NCBI GenBank assembly: GCA_035315885.1
Contig: DATFXM010000097.1
Location: 124,001 to 188,000, forward strand
Source of the DNA: DATFXM01 sp035315885
Lineage (GTDB): Bacteria > Acidobacteriota > Blastocatellia > UBA7656
Direction of reading: 5' to 3'
Length of the DNA stretch: 64,000 bases
Shown: positions 1 through 8,859 of the stretch, one piece after another
Position numbering within the stretch: the first letter of the stretch is position 1
Layout: each line of letters starts with the position of its first letter
Translations under genes and position numbers: made by a program
Notes under the pieces: generated by a model
What the model saw: only the letters and a program-made list of their open reading frames with translations
Databases searched by the model: none
What the model was told of the DNA's origin: nothing

Positions 1-858
1 CAGGAGGTTGATCATGATTCTGCTGGACTGGTCAGCAGCTTCGGCGACATCAGTGAGGTTTCGTACGGTGAAGTCGTTGTCCTGATTGATCGTGAGCTTG
101 TGCCGCTGCCTTAAGAGTTCGGTGATCTGCCTCTCCGCGGTAAACGTCGCTGTAGGACTCACCGCGGATATCATCGCGTAGTGCACCCACGTGATTGTGA
201 GCATTTTCTTTTGCGCGGTGGTGTACGGGACGATCACCGTATCGTCCTGGTCCTGACCGAACTGACTCTGCCCCTTTGCGGAAAGAGTTCCGAGAATTCG
301 AAACGGTAGGTTTCGAATTCGAAGCGTTTGACCAACCGGATCAACTCCCTGGAATAAGTTGTCCGCGACCGTCTTCCCGATTACGCACACGCGTGCCCCA
401 GTCCTGACGTCACTCTCGGCGAAGAATTCTCCACTGGCGACGGGCCACGCCCTTATGTCCGGGAATTTTTGATTTGTCCCTACTATTCCACTCGAAGCCA
501 CCCAGTTCTGATTTCCAAAAACGAGCTGGGCGCCGCGAACCGAGACCGCAGGCGTGGATGCGCTGACTGACGGACACTCGCGTTCCATCGCATCCACATC
601 CTCGGCCGTCAGCGTAGTAGCCGAACCCATTCCGCCCCGCATCCCGCCCTGATTGGTTGAACCGGACCACACGTACAGCATGTTATTGCCCAGGTTGGCA
701 ATTTGAGACTGAATGGAAGCCGATGCGCCCTGACCGATGCCGACCATCGCAATCACCGCCCCAACTCCGATGATGATTCCGAGCATCGTCAAACTGGACC
801 GCATCTTGTTCCGGCCCAACGCCTGCAACGCAACCTTAAAAGTCACCAGCGGATTCAT
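1..858 (-). CDS. MacB/FtsX-type ABC transporter permease (3' part outside window)
   Basis: Inner-membrane permease of a MacAB-like tripartite exporter; it couples ATP hydrolysis to export of a substrate that cannot be told from sequence. The reading frame is open from the ATG at 858 to the window edge (286 codons). The N-terminus has the family pattern: a basic cytoplasmic start, one hydrophobic helix with a GIIIGVGAVIAM-like segment, then GQGAS and a periplasmic MacB_PCD region of at least 200 residues. The C-terminal three-helix FtsX domain lies beyond position 1. The start is supported by AGGAG about 9 bases upstream. The ATG overlaps the TGA of the ATPase gene (ATGA, 855-858), so the two are probably translationally coupled. 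In E. coli MacB the ATPase and permease are one chain; here they are separate genes. Confidence 0.9.
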   Translation of the reverse strand, partial: MNPLVTFKVALQALGRNKMRSSLTMLGIIIGVGAVIAMVGIGQGASASIQSQIANLGNNMLYVWSGSTNQGGMRGGMGSATTLTAEDVDAMERECPSVSASTPAVSVRGAQLVFGNQNWVASSGIVGTNQKFPDIRAWPVASGEFFAESDVRTGARVCVIGKTVADNLFQGVDPVGQTLRIRNLPFRILGTLSAKGQSQFGQDQDDTVIVPYTTAQKKMLTITWVHYAMISAVSPTATFTAERQITELLRQRHKLTINQDNDFTVRNLTDVAEAADQSSRIMINLL

Positions 859-1679
859 TCTTCGAACTCCTCGTCGTCGTCATCGATCAAGGGCATCCTT
901 GCCAGCTCTTCGGCGGCCGAACGCGGCTCGCCGACCCGCCGGTCGTCCTTAATCCGTCCGTCCTTGAATACAATGACCCTGCGCGCATATTGCGCGATGT
1001 CCGGCTCATGAGTGACGAGCGCGATCGTAATACCGCGGTCTCGATTGAGCTGCTGAAAGACATCCATCACCTCAACCGACGTACGGCTGTCCAGATTCCC
1101 GGTGGGTTCGTCCGCGAGTATGATCGAAGGGCGATTTACCAGCGCACGCGCTATTGCCACCCTCTGCTGTTGCCCGCCGGACAACTGATTGGGCATGTTG
1201 TTGAGCCGGCTCGACAGCCCCACGATTTCCAGGGCCTCTTTTCCCCGCTCGGTGCGTTCCTTAGCTTTTACCCCCATATACAGCATCGGAAGCTCGACAT
1301 TCTCCAGCGCCGAGGTCCTCGCCAGCAGGTTGAATCCCTGGAATACAAAACCGATTTTGCGATTTCGTATATCGGCAAGCTCGTCGCGCGACAGCTTCGA
1401 GACGTCCTGGTTCTCCAAAAAGTAATGCCCTCGGGTAGGCCGGTCCAGGCATCCGATGATGTTCATCGTAGTCGACTTTCCGGAGCCCGACGCGCCCATG
1501 ATTGCTATGAACTCACCGCGATCTATCTGCAGCGAAACCCCGCGTAGCGCGTGAATCTCGACGTCGCCCATGTGATAGACCTTGTGAATATGGTCCAGCG
1601 AAATGAGCGGGGGTCCGATCAGCGGATCAAGGTCGCGGTTGTGGTCAGTTATGATTTGAGCTTCCAAGTCTTGATTCAC
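855..1679 (-). CDS. MacB/LolD-type ABC transporter ATP-binding protein
   Basis: ATPase of the MacAB-like exporter, acting on the cytoplasmic face with the permease encoded next. From a GTG start at 1679 it is 274 residues. It has Walker A GASGSGKST (about 62-70), the Q-loop glutamine (about 114), signature LSGGQ (166-170) and Walker B IILADEP followed by the family-typical TGNLDS. The C-terminus carries a short acidic tail (IDDDDEEFEE). The frame is open further upstream to a TTG at 1784, but that extension reads through the end of the adaptor gene, is Arg-rich and matches nothing in the family, so I prefer 1679. The GTG lacks a well-spaced ribosome binding site; translation may depend on the adaptor gene, whose stop is 65 bases upstream. 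Confidence 0.9.
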   Translation of the reverse strand: MNQDLEAQIITDHNRDLDPLIGPPLISLDHIHKVYHMGDVEIHALRGVSLQIDRGEFIAIMGASGSGKSTTMNIIGCLDRPTRGHYFLENQDVSKLSRDELADIRNRKIGFVFQGFNLLARTSALENVELPMLYMGVKAKERTERGKEALEIVGLSSRLNNMPNQLSGGQQQRVAIARALVNRPSIILADEPTGNLDSRTSVEVMDVFQQLNRDRGITIALVTHEPDIAQYARRVIVFKDGRIKDDRRVGEPRSAAEELARMPLIDDDDEEFEE

Positions 1680-1743
1680 CCTTTGGCTGGCGGGACGCGC
1701 GAGCCGCCTCGTTACGGGCGGCTCACGCCTGCCGGCATTTCGA

Positions 1744-3456
1744 TTACCGCCGTGGACCGCCTCCCATCGGAGGACGCTGACCAAACGGCGAGCCGCTCTG
1801 CGGTTGTGTCCGGTTCCCTCCGGAATCGTTCTGACCGATGACTACAGTCTCGCCCTCCTTGAGATCGCCCCCAATAATCTGTGTAAAGCGTCCGTTGGTG
1901 ATTCCGGTGCGCACGAAGCGCGGCTCGATAGTCTTTGTCGCGGTCAAGACCCAGACCATCTGTCCGCCTCTTCGTTGACCTGGCTGCCCGCTGCCGCGGC
2001 CCGATTGTCCCTGCCCGGACTGACCCGGCTGTCCTGATCCGGCTTGAGAGGAACCGCTCTGACCCGCTCCCGCGGAGTCGCCGCCCGAGCGTGCGCCATC
2101 TGCCCCGCCTTCTCGATGGGCGCGGTGAGAATCGCCAGCCGTCTTGTCCTGCCCCTGCTGGGATGAGTCGGCCGGCTTGCCTTCGTCCTTCTTGCCGTCC
2201 TCCTTCTTACCGTCGGCCTTAGCTTCTCCGTTCTGCTTTTCTCCTTCGCCCTGTCCCTGACCTTGAGCCTGTCCCTGGCCTTGAGCCTCTCTCTCCTTGC
2301 GGCGCTGCTCCATCTTCTCGCGCAGTTCCTGTTGTTCCTTCTCGGACAGGTTTGGTTTGAAGCGCAGCGCAGCGTTTGGAACCACCAGGGAGTCGTCGGC
2401 TCGCGCCACGGGTACTGTGATGTTTGCAGTCATCCCCGGCCGAAGCTTCATGTCCGGGTTCGCAACATCAATAACCGCGCTGTAGGTAACCACGTTCTGC
2501 AGCGTCTGCGCGTTCAAACGGACCTGACTGATCTCTCCGCTGAAGCTCTCTCCGGGGTACGCATCTACGGTAAAGTTCGCGCGTATGCCCTGTTTGATCT
2601 GACCTACGTCGGCTTCGTCTATCGAAGCGAGAACCTGCATTTTGGTCAGGTCATTGGCAATCGTAAACAGCACCGGGGCCTGAAGACTTGCGGCGACGGT
2701 TTGGCCAACGTCTACGGTTCTCGAAACAACGACGCCATTGATCGGCGAAGTGATGATGGTGTGATCCAGATTGACCTTTGCTTGCTGGAGCTGTGCCTTA
2801 GCTTGAGCAAGACCTGCCTTGGCCTGATCGGCCTTGGCCTTCGCTGAGGCATTTGCAGCGTCGACTTGTGCCACCTGGGCCACAGCTTGTTGAAGCTTCG
2901 CATCTGCAGCGTTGGCCAGAGCCTGGGCCGCTTCTATGTCCCTCGAAGCGATCACGCTGGATATTTCCTTGTAGCGCTTCACAAGCGCATACGCGTCGTC
3001 GCGCTGAACGCGCGTCACTTCCTGATTAGCCTTGGCGGCCTGAAGGTTTGCTTTCTGGTTGGTGATCTCGGTTTGAGCGGCCTGGAGTGCCGCTTCAGAA
3101 TTCGTCACATTCGCCGCGGCGTTATCGACCTGCGCCTGAAAAATCGCCGGGTCGAGCCTCGCAATCACCTCTCCCTTCGTCACGTTTGAATTAAAGTCCT
3201 TACCCAGCCACGAAACGGTGCCCGATACCTGCGAGCCCACCTGGACGGTAACTACGGCCTGAACGGTCCCGGTTGCGGAAACGTCTACTTCGAGATTAGT
3301 GCGTTCGACCTTCGCGGTGATGTAATCGTTTGCCGACGTCCTTTCGCCCCAAAAGAAAGCTGCGGTCAGGCCGCCGGCGATCAGAACCAGCAGCAATACT
3401 ATCGGTGTTCGGCGCTTTTTCAGTAGCGCCAGTACCTTTTTCATCCTCTCTCCCAT
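1744..3456 (-). CDS. MacA/HlyD-family periplasmic adaptor subunit
   Basis: Membrane-fusion protein linking the inner-membrane exporter to an outer-membrane channel. Residues about 15-35 form the N-terminal membrane anchor. Then come the first half of the lipoyl domain (VQVGSQVSGTV), a long Ala/Gln-rich alpha-helical hairpin (about 90-215), the second lipoyl half (ITSPINGVVVSRTVDVGQTV) and beta-barrel sheets. The odd part is a low-complexity stretch of roughly 130 residues (about 370-500) rich in Gly, Gln, Lys, Glu and Ser, with GQGQ and GKK(E/D) repeats, inserted before the final membrane-proximal domain (WVLTATKTIEPRFVRTGI). At 570 residues it is much longer than the usual 370-400. Both the ATG at 3456 and the one at 3444 (MKKVLALL) are possible starts; each has a purine-rich site upstream. 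First gene of the exporter operon. Confidence 0.9.
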   Translation of the reverse strand: MGERMKKVLALLKKRRTPIVLLLVLIAGGLTAAFFWGERTSANDYITAKVERTNLEVDVSATGTVQAVVTVQVGSQVSGTVSWLGKDFNSNVTKGEVIARLDPAIFQAQVDNAAANVTNSEAALQAAQTEITNQKANLQAAKANQEVTRVQRDDAYALVKRYKEISSVIASRDIEAAQALANAADAKLQQAVAQVAQVDAANASAKAKADQAKAGLAQAKAQLQQAKVNLDHTIITSPINGVVVSRTVDVGQTVAASLQAPVLFTIANDLTKMQVLASIDEADVGQIKQGIRANFTVDAYPGESFSGEISQVRLNAQTLQNVVTYSAVIDVANPDMKLRPGMTANITVPVARADDSLVVPNAALRFKPNLSEKEQQELREKMEQRRKEREAQGQGQAQGQGQGEGEKQNGEAKADGKKEDGKKDEGKPADSSQQGQDKTAGDSHRAHREGGADGARSGGDSAGAGQSGSSQAGSGQPGQSGQGQSGRGSGQPGQRRGGQMVWVLTATKTIEPRFVRTGITNGRFTQIIGGDLKEGETVVIGQNDSGGNRTQPQSGSPFGQRPPMGGGPRR

Positions 3457-3622
3457 CTGTCCCTCGTTCTCGTGCCTTTAGCTCAACCGTACACAATATA
3501 ATAAACCGGCACTACTCAAAAGACGAAAGAACGTACCTGGAGGTTACACTTACGGGCATGACTTGGTTGTATCGCTTAAACCTTTTGCATGTTGGTTTTT
3601 CGGCAAGGGTCAGACGCGGTGC

Positions 3623-3652
3623 TTGACGCTGTTTGAGGAGGGTCTCTATAGT
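3623..3652 (+). promoter_or_regulatory. Sigma70-type promoter of tRNA-Val
   Basis: TTGACG (3623-3628) and TATAGT (3647-3652) are separated by 18 bases. Transcription would begin about 3659, nine bases before the mature tRNA 5' end. Inferred from consensus only. Confidence 0.7.
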
Positions 3653-3667
3653 AGCGCTTTCGATATT

Positions 3668-3742
3668 GGGCGGTTAGCTCAGCGGTAGAGCATCGGTCTT
3701 ACAAACCGGGGGTCACTGGTTCGATTCCAGTACCGCCCACCA
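3668..3742 (+). tRNA. tRNA-Val (anticodon TAC)
   Basis: The cloverleaf closes by eye. The acceptor stem is GGGCGGT/ACCGCCC, the D-stem GCTC/GAGC and the anticodon stem TCGGT/ACCGG with loop CTTACAA, giving anticodon TAC. The T-arm is ACTGG-TTCGATT-CCAGT. The discriminator is A and the 3' CCA (3740-3742) is encoded in the gene. It is a single-gene transcription unit with a good promoter 16 bases upstream. The 3' end is 7 bases from the end of the convergent gene at 3750. Confidence 0.95.
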
Positions 3743-3749
3743 GAGAAAA

Positions 3750-4994
3750 TCATTTTTTGGACAGTCCGTCCCGGGCTCCCTTGTTGGCAGACTCAGCAGA
3801 ATCTATCGCCGTGGCGAGTGCTTTTGTTTCCGCGTCATCGGTAATCGATGATGCCAGCGGATGCAACCGAGCAAGCTGTCTTTCGGTTGAGTCCCGCAGG
3901 ATCGTCAGCGCCCTCATAAGTGCGGCAGCCTTCGGATTCCGTTCATAGGCGTCTTCCAGCTTCGCCACACACTCATCGATAGCGCGAGCGTAATGACGCA
4001 ACAGGTCGGTGTGGCTCAAACTTGGCAGCGTACCCCACTCGCGTTCCTCTTCCTCCGCCTTCTTCTGAGATTTCTTGTCCTGCTTGGTATCCTTCGCGTC
4101 TTTTCCTGAGGTGGCCGGTAGCGGCGTCGGTGGCCCGGTTATCAGCGTGATCCGCCGGTCGGCAATCTTCATGAACACCTTTGTTCTTTCATCAGGACTC
4201 TGAGCCTGCCGGACATGGTCATCCTCTTCTTCCGTCAGGTAGTCCCCCGGGAGTTGGTATGACACTCTAACTGTGAAACCTCGGCTCACCGAGGTCAGAG
4301 GCCGGTCGCGGACTCGCGATGGAAAGAGCCACTGCGTCCCATCGCTTCTCCCCGCATCGTTCTGCCCTGACTCGTTCTTGATCGGTGACTCGCTTTCCGG
4401 CTTCTTGTCTATTTCGTCGGGATCCTTGAGCATATCTCCTGCTGCCAGCGCGGCGTTCAGCGCGTGAACACGGAGTTGTTTTGCATTCTTCAGAGCAGCC
4501 GTCGCAAACGGAAGCCGTTCGGGAGGAAACATTCGCTCGATTAGCTCGAGGGTTCGAATCTGCTTATATAAACGCTGCTCTATTTGTTTTGAAAGGGCGC
4601 GCCGGCCATCCTTCTGTGAAAGGGAAAGCGCCAGCCCGGTAGCCTCCGCTGCGGCTTTGTTATAGATATCGAGCTGCTTTTCCGACGTTCGCGTATCGCT
4701 GCCCTTGATAGCTGAGTAGGCGAGGTCCAGATGAGAATCGGATATATTGAGCAAGACGAAAATCAGTTTCTTCGGGTCTTTGCTCTGCCCGACCGCGGTT
4801 TTCTCGGCTGGAGGGAGCAGCTCGATTAGAGGTGTTGGATCCACAGGAACTGGCGGCTCGGGTGGTTGTTGGGCTGCGGCCGTTGTCACCACTCCGAACA
4901 GCAGCATCATCGCGAACATCGCCAGGCAAAGCCGATCGAGCGGTCCAATGTAGCGTGCTGCTATCAAAGACTTGTTCGCCAACCTGTGGTCCAC
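3750..4994 (-). CDS. Exported alpha-helical protein of unknown function
   Basis: Not recognised as a known family. A hydrophobic segment (about residues 24-41, MFAMMLLFGVVTTAAA) followed by AQQPPEPPVPVDP looks like a signal peptide with a Pro-rich linker, so the product is probably periplasmic or secreted. The mature part is mostly charged helix, with a Lys/Asp/Glu-rich stretch near residues 290-330 (KDAKDTKQDKKSQKK). No catalytic motif is visible. The GTG at 4994 leaves a long 23-residue n-region; an internal start closer to the hydrophobic segment is possible. The gene stands alone between tRNA-Val and the TPR gene. The stop lies within a few bases of the tRNA 3' end on the other strand. 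Confidence 0.7.
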   Translation of the reverse strand: MDHRLANKSLIAARYIGPLDRLCLAMFAMMLLFGVVTTAAAQQPPEPPVPVDPTPLIELLPPAEKTAVGQSKDPKKLIFVLLNISDSHLDLAYSAIKGSDTRTSEKQLDIYNKAAAEATGLALSLSQKDGRRALSKQIEQRLYKQIRTLELIERMFPPERLPFATAALKNAKQLRVHALNAALAAGDMLKDPDEIDKKPESESPIKNESGQNDAGRSDGTQWLFPSRVRDRPLTSVSRGFTVRVSYQLPGDYLTEEEDDHVRQAQSPDERTKVFMKIADRRITLITGPPTPLPATSGKDAKDTKQDKKSQKKAEEEEREWGTLPSLSHTDLLRHYARAIDECVAKLEDAYERNPKAAALMRALTILRDSTERQLARLHPLASSITDDAETKALATAIDSAESANKGARDGLSKK

Positions 4995-5096
4995 GCGGAG
5001 CGTTCCGCAAATGGACTCGCCAGTCCTTTCAATTCTACTAACCTCGCAAACTCTTGAGACGCAGAACCTCTGCGTAAGTGAAAGTAATGGATCCGA

Positions 5097-6521
5097 TCAC
5101 TGCCCGTGGCGTTTTGGTTGCCCGCCACACTTCTTCTCGCTTATCAGGTGTTGAAGCTGCCCAATCCGCAACCCCGCCTCCTCGAGTTCGTTCTTGTTGG
5201 TGCCCCGATCGGCTCGCCGTAGGAATTCGTTGTAGGAACGCAACGCCTGCTCGCAATTGCCCAGTTTGTCGAGCGAGATCGCCAAAAAAAAGTAACTGGC
5301 CGGCAACTCAGGCTTCGCGTTTATCACCCAGATGAATTCTCGCGCGGATTCCGGATAGCGCTTCAACTTGAACAACGCCGTAGCCAGATTCGCATGAGCG
5401 GCGTAGTTGTTCTCATCCCGGGCAATCGCCTCGGTCAGAAACTGCAGCGCTTCTTCGTACTGCAGCGAACGAACAAGCGACGAGCCTAGCTGGACTCTTG
5501 CGCGATTGTTATTCGGGTCCTGCTCGAGCGCCTTTCGGTAGTAGTCCGACGCCAGATTCGGCTTCTCTTTGAAGAAGACGTCGCCCGCAAGCAGAAGATA
5601 CTTCGAGTTTCCCTTCGCCGCGTTCAGTACGATTCCAATCTCCTTCTGAGCTTCATCATTCTGGCCGCATTCCGAGAGTGCGCGCGCCAGCTCTGCTCGA
5701 GCCTCCAGATCATCCGACTTTTCAGTCAGCAGAAGCCGATAGACGCTGACTGCCGCCTGTGCCTGGCCCGCGCGAGTATGCAGGGCAGCCAGCTTCAACG
5801 CTACGTCCCGCGACGGTTGAGACCGATAAGCTATGGTGTAGTCCTCTATCGCCTTCTGAATTTCCCCCCGGCTCTCGAGGAGCCGCGCGCGGCCTTCTCG
5901 TGCGGTTGAGTTGGACGGATCGAGCTTGAGCGCCTCTTCGTATGCGGTCAGCGCCTCCTGACTCTTACCAGTGCGCTCCAGCACGATTCCAAGGAGGGCC
6001 GTTGCAAGCGGAAGCTCCTCCTGTTGAGAGATGGCGACTCGCAGATGTTCGAGCGCTTCCGCAGGCTGACCGCTCTTTATCAGCGCACTGGCGTAGCAGA
6101 TCCGGACCCCGCGCATTTGGGGTTCGAGCTCTATGGCCCGTGCGAGCTCGCGTTTCGCTTCGTCGGTGCGATCGCGGTCCAGCATTAAGAGCCCGAGTGC
6201 CCGATGCGCACGGGTAAACGTCGGTTCTAGTTCAAGGGCCTTCTTCAAATCTGCTTCAGCGTCCTGAGCGCGGTGAAGAGACATGAATGCGGTGCCTCGC
6301 TGGTAATAAGCCTGATACAGTTTTCCATTCGCGGAAATAGCTTCGGTGTAAAACTTCACCGCATTTGTCAGGTCACCATGTTCCTGGGCGTTCTGTCCGT
6401 CTTCGAAAGCGGAGGCAGCATCTCGTTGTTGACCGGATGGTCGGGATTGAGGATGGGCAAGAGCGCACACAAAAAGTAACAGACCCACTAACAAGACTGC
6501 TGGCAAGAGTCTCGGGACCAT
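5097..6521 (-). CDS. Exported tetratricopeptide-repeat protein
   Basis: Scaffold-type protein built of tandem TPR units, for protein-protein contacts in the periplasm or at the membrane; its partner is unknown. From the ATG at 6521 the product (474 residues) opens with a strong hydrophobic signal (VPRLLPAVLLVGLLLFVCAL). At least ten TPR-like 34-residue units follow, seen as repeating A..Y...GTAF, A..DLKKALELEP, A..ALG..L and KALEQDPNNNRARVQLG patterns. The cysteine in the signal region (VCALAHP) is not a convincing lipobox. A GTG further upstream (6554) is open, but the ATG sits better before the signal peptide. Repeat R1 lies upstream. Confidence 0.85.
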   Translation of the reverse strand: MVPRLLPAVLLVGLLLFVCALAHPQSRPSGQQRDAASAFEDGQNAQEHGDLTNAVKFYTEAISANGKLYQAYYQRGTAFMSLHRAQDAEADLKKALELEPTFTRAHRALGLLMLDRDRTDEAKRELARAIELEPQMRGVRICYASALIKSGQPAEALEHLRVAISQQEELPLATALLGIVLERTGKSQEALTAYEEALKLDPSNSTAREGRARLLESRGEIQKAIEDYTIAYRSQPSRDVALKLAALHTRAGQAQAAVSVYRLLLTEKSDDLEARAELARALSECGQNDEAQKEIGIVLNAAKGNSKYLLLAGDVFFKEKPNLASDYYRKALEQDPNNNRARVQLGSSLVRSLQYEEALQFLTEAIARDENNYAAHANLATALFKLKRYPESAREFIWVINAKPELPASYFFLAISLDKLGNCEQALRSYNEFLRRADRGTNKNELEEAGLRIGQLQHLISEKKCGGQPKRHGQ

Positions 6522-6576
6522 TACGGTGAGCAACCTCGGCAACGATATTAGCACCGGCGCGACAACGGCTTCAATA

Positions 6577-6670
6577 AGTTCTGACTTCTGAGTTCTGAGT
6601 CGGAGCCGTGAGATTCCTGCGCTTCAAAAAGAGCATTCACTCCGAGCCTACCACTCAGAACTCAGAACTT
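6577..6670. repeat. Heptamer inverted repeat R1 (TTCTGAG dialect)
   Basis: The left arm 6577-6600 reads as tandem TTCTGAG-like words; the right arm 6653-6670 is ACTCAGAACTCAGAAC. The arms match over about 17 bases and are separated by about 50 unrelated bases. Lies between two minus-strand genes. Confidence 0.85.
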
Positions 6671-6679
6671 CTTCTTCCG

Positions 6680-7189
6680 TCAGAACGCTCCTTCGTCAGC
6701 GGATGGTCCGTACATCGCCGGCACGGGTATATCGTTCAACCGCAGATAGACTCCGAGCTGTGCCCTGTGATGAATCAGGTGGTTCATGACAAAGCTGCGC
6801 AACACCGCCACGCGGGGGATGGAAAAGACTTCTTTCCCACCGCTGAGGAGCGTCCACTTGCCCATGAGCACTTCGTCGCTTACCGAGGAGAGGGCCTCGC
6901 GCGTCTTTCGAACCTCATCGTCGAATTTTTCGAGCAGTTCAGCGCGAGACTTGGCCGCCTCAGCGCGAGGAGGAGGCTCACCGGGCGGCGCGATGTCCAG
7001 GCTGTCCTGGGCAATCGTCATTGAACCCCAGCCAGGGAGTCTGGAAACGTGGGTCGCAAGTGCCACCATGCTGAAGGATTTCGGATGCGGCTTCCAATCG
7101 AACTTATCTTCGGGCACACGTTCGAGAGTCTTTCGTGTGTTAGCCATTTCCTGGTCAAATTCTGGCAGCAGTGCGTCTCTGATCGGCAT
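6680..7189 (-). CDS. DinB superfamily protein
   Basis: Four-helix-bundle protein of the DinB/YfiT-like superfamily, whose members often bind a divalent metal through three histidines and act as thiol- or stress-linked enzymes; substrate unknown. 169 residues. The expected His positions are visible: H in the LATHVSR segment (about 47) and the pair in NHLIHHRAQ (about 136-141). There is no signal peptide, so it is cytosolic. The ATG at 7189 has GGAGG about 8 bases upstream. It is flanked by heptamer repeats R1 and R2 and looks monocistronic. A second, more distant DinB protein is encoded at 28430. Confidence 0.85.
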   Translation of the reverse strand: MPIRDALLPEFDQEMANTRKTLERVPEDKFDWKPHPKSFSMVALATHVSRLPGWGSMTIAQDSLDIAPPGEPPPRAEAAKSRAELLEKFDDEVRKTREALSSVSDEVLMGKWTLLSGGKEVFSIPRVAVLRSFVMNHLIHHRAQLGVYLRLNDIPVPAMYGPSADEGAF

Positions 7190-7208
7190 TTTATTAACCT
7201 CCGTTTGG

Positions 7209-7297
7209 GAAGTGCTGAGTGAAAACCGAATCCGCGTCGCTAAGTCCTGAGCCTGTCCGTCAGACTCCAGCAGTCAGCACTTGGTTATCAGGACTTC
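7209..7297. repeat. Heptamer inverted repeat R2 (GTGCTGA dialect)
   Basis: AAGTGCTGAGTG (from 7210) faces CAGTCAGCACTT (7271-7282), and AAGTCCTGAG faces CAGGACTT (7290-7297). Short degenerate copy between two minus-strand genes. Confidence 0.65.
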
Positions 7298-8742
7298 TTT
7301 TTCTCCTTTGGCAGGAGCGGAATTGCCGCGTCCGCCTTTAGCAACGAGCGTATCGCAGCGCCTTGTGCGCCGGGTAACGCGACGCCCAATACAACACCCG
7401 CGGTGGGACCAATGTCCACCATCTGCGCCAGACCCAGTCTGGTCCCAACACGGGCAAGCTCGCCATAGATTATTAGAGATGATCTCATTTCCGACCGGGA
7501 CGGTAGCTGTCCGTGAGTCCCGCGATAGTCACGAGGGCCCTCGTGAATCTCCGGACCGGTGATCTCATCCCCTATGGAAAAGCCGGGTGCCGCATCCAGC
7601 ATCAGTACCGCACCGGGAACCGCGCCCAGCTTGTCCAGTTCTGTCCGCGTCAACATCCTGTAAATCGGACCACCCGGCTTTTCGGCTAGCTTGCGAAAGA
7701 CTGCGATTACTTTCGCCGCAGTCTCTTTGTCATCCGGATCGTGAAGAATGACTGAACACGAGCCGCTGTTGTTCCAGACCGCAGCCTTCCAGGCAGTGGC
7801 TTTGCCCGACCCATCCACGGTGATCAGCTTCTCCTTCGCAAGGATGACGCCGGGCTCAAATCTCTTGTCGACCGACATGAAACCATGGTCCGAGACCAGA
7901 AAGAACGTCGTCTTATCGAGGATCCCCGCATTTCGTACCGCCGCGATTATCCTGCCGATATATCCATCCATCGTCTCGGCGGTGGCCAGAGCCTCCGGGC
8001 TTCGCGGACCGTACTTGTGATGCGCGTCGTCGAGCGCAATCAGATGGACCAGCATCAGGTTGGGTTTGTAGGTGGTGATGATGTACTCAGAGATAGCGGT
8101 TCTGCGGGCATCCGTAGAACTATCGCCCGACGGCGTTTCAGCAAGCGCTTTGGCGATTAGACCCGGGGTGGAGTTGGCCAACGCTCGAGCTGGCGACTTT
8201 GGATCATTGGGGTCGAAGATCTCCGGGACGTTGTAGTCAATGGCCGCGCCTACCGTGACCGGCCATCCCACGCTTCCAGTAGAGAGTTCCGCAGCACGAG
8301 CCGCCGACCACAGAGTCTCGCACTTAAGATCCTTGCTGAACCAAAACCACTCGCCCGTCTTTGGCTCGGTGGGCGATTCGAAAATGCGGTTCTGGTAGAT
8401 TCCATGCACAGCGGGGCGTGCCCCGGTGATCAGCGTTGTATGAGCAGGGTAGGTCACCGAAGGGTAGATTCCTTCGACTCCGTCTGCGAAGGCGCCTCCC
8501 AGCTTCATCATCGTCAAGTTCGGAACTTTCAGACCCACCTTCGCGGGCTCCGTGTAATACTCGGGTATCAGTCCGTCGATCGAGATCATGACCAGGTGTG
8601 CGTCACGCCGCACCAGGTCCGGAAGAGGAGCGCTCTGGTCCTTTGACTGTCGATTGCGTTGCCGCTGTGCTTGCGGCAGGGATGCGGACGACAGAAGTCC
8701 CAGTACCAGAATCGCAACAATCAGCCTGATAGCTTTATTCAA
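7288..8742 (-). CDS. Exported alkaline phosphatase-superfamily nucleotide pyrophosphatase/phosphodiesterase
   Basis: Type I phosphodiesterase/nucleotide pyrophosphatase of the alkaline phosphatase superfamily; it hydrolyses phosphodiester or pyrophosphate bonds in the periplasm using two metal ions. The metal and nucleophile motifs are in order: ISIDGL (metal Asp), YPAHTTLITG with the nucleophilic Thr, IALDDAHHKYG, SDHGF and a C-terminal GTHG. I place the start at a TTG at 8742. It follows GGAGG by a normal spacing and immediately precedes the signal peptide (LNKAIRLIVAILVLGLLSSA), giving 484 residues. The longer frame back to 8841 adds 33 Arg-rich residues before the signal and is unlikely. 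Related enzymes act on nucleotides or phospholipid headgroups; specificity here is undetermined. Confidence 0.88.
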   Translation of the reverse strand: MNKAIRLIVAILVLGLLSSASLPQAQRQRNRQSKDQSAPLPDLVRRDAHLVMISIDGLIPEYYTEPAKVGLKVPNLTMMKLGGAFADGVEGIYPSVTYPAHTTLITGARPAVHGIYQNRIFESPTEPKTGEWFWFSKDLKCETLWSAARAAELSTGSVGWPVTVGAAIDYNVPEIFDPNDPKSPARALANSTPGLIAKALAETPSGDSSTDARRTAISEYIITTYKPNLMLVHLIALDDAHHKYGPRSPEALATAETMDGYIGRIIAAVRNAGILDKTTFFLVSDHGFMSVDKRFEPGVILAKEKLITVDGSGKATAWKAAVWNNSGSCSVILHDPDDKETAAKVIAVFRKLAEKPGGPIYRMLTRTELDKLGAVPGAVLMLDAAPGFSIGDEITGPEIHEGPRDYRGTHGQLPSRSEMRSSLIIYGELARVGTRLGLAQMVDIGPTAGVVLGVALPGAQGAAIRSLLKADAAIPLLPKEKKKS

Positions 8743-8859
8743 ATGAATCCTCCGGGAGCCGGTTGTTAGTGCGAATTGTTTATAACATGCGGCGATCGAG
8801 TGTGGCAGACGAGCACCTAGTCGCCTGAGTCTTTCAACCAAGTTCGGCGTCTCAAGAGT

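Noticed and set aside
1680..1784. Upstream extension of the ABC ATPase to 1784
   Set aside because: The start would be TTG inside the adaptor gene, and the added Arg-rich residues have no family match.
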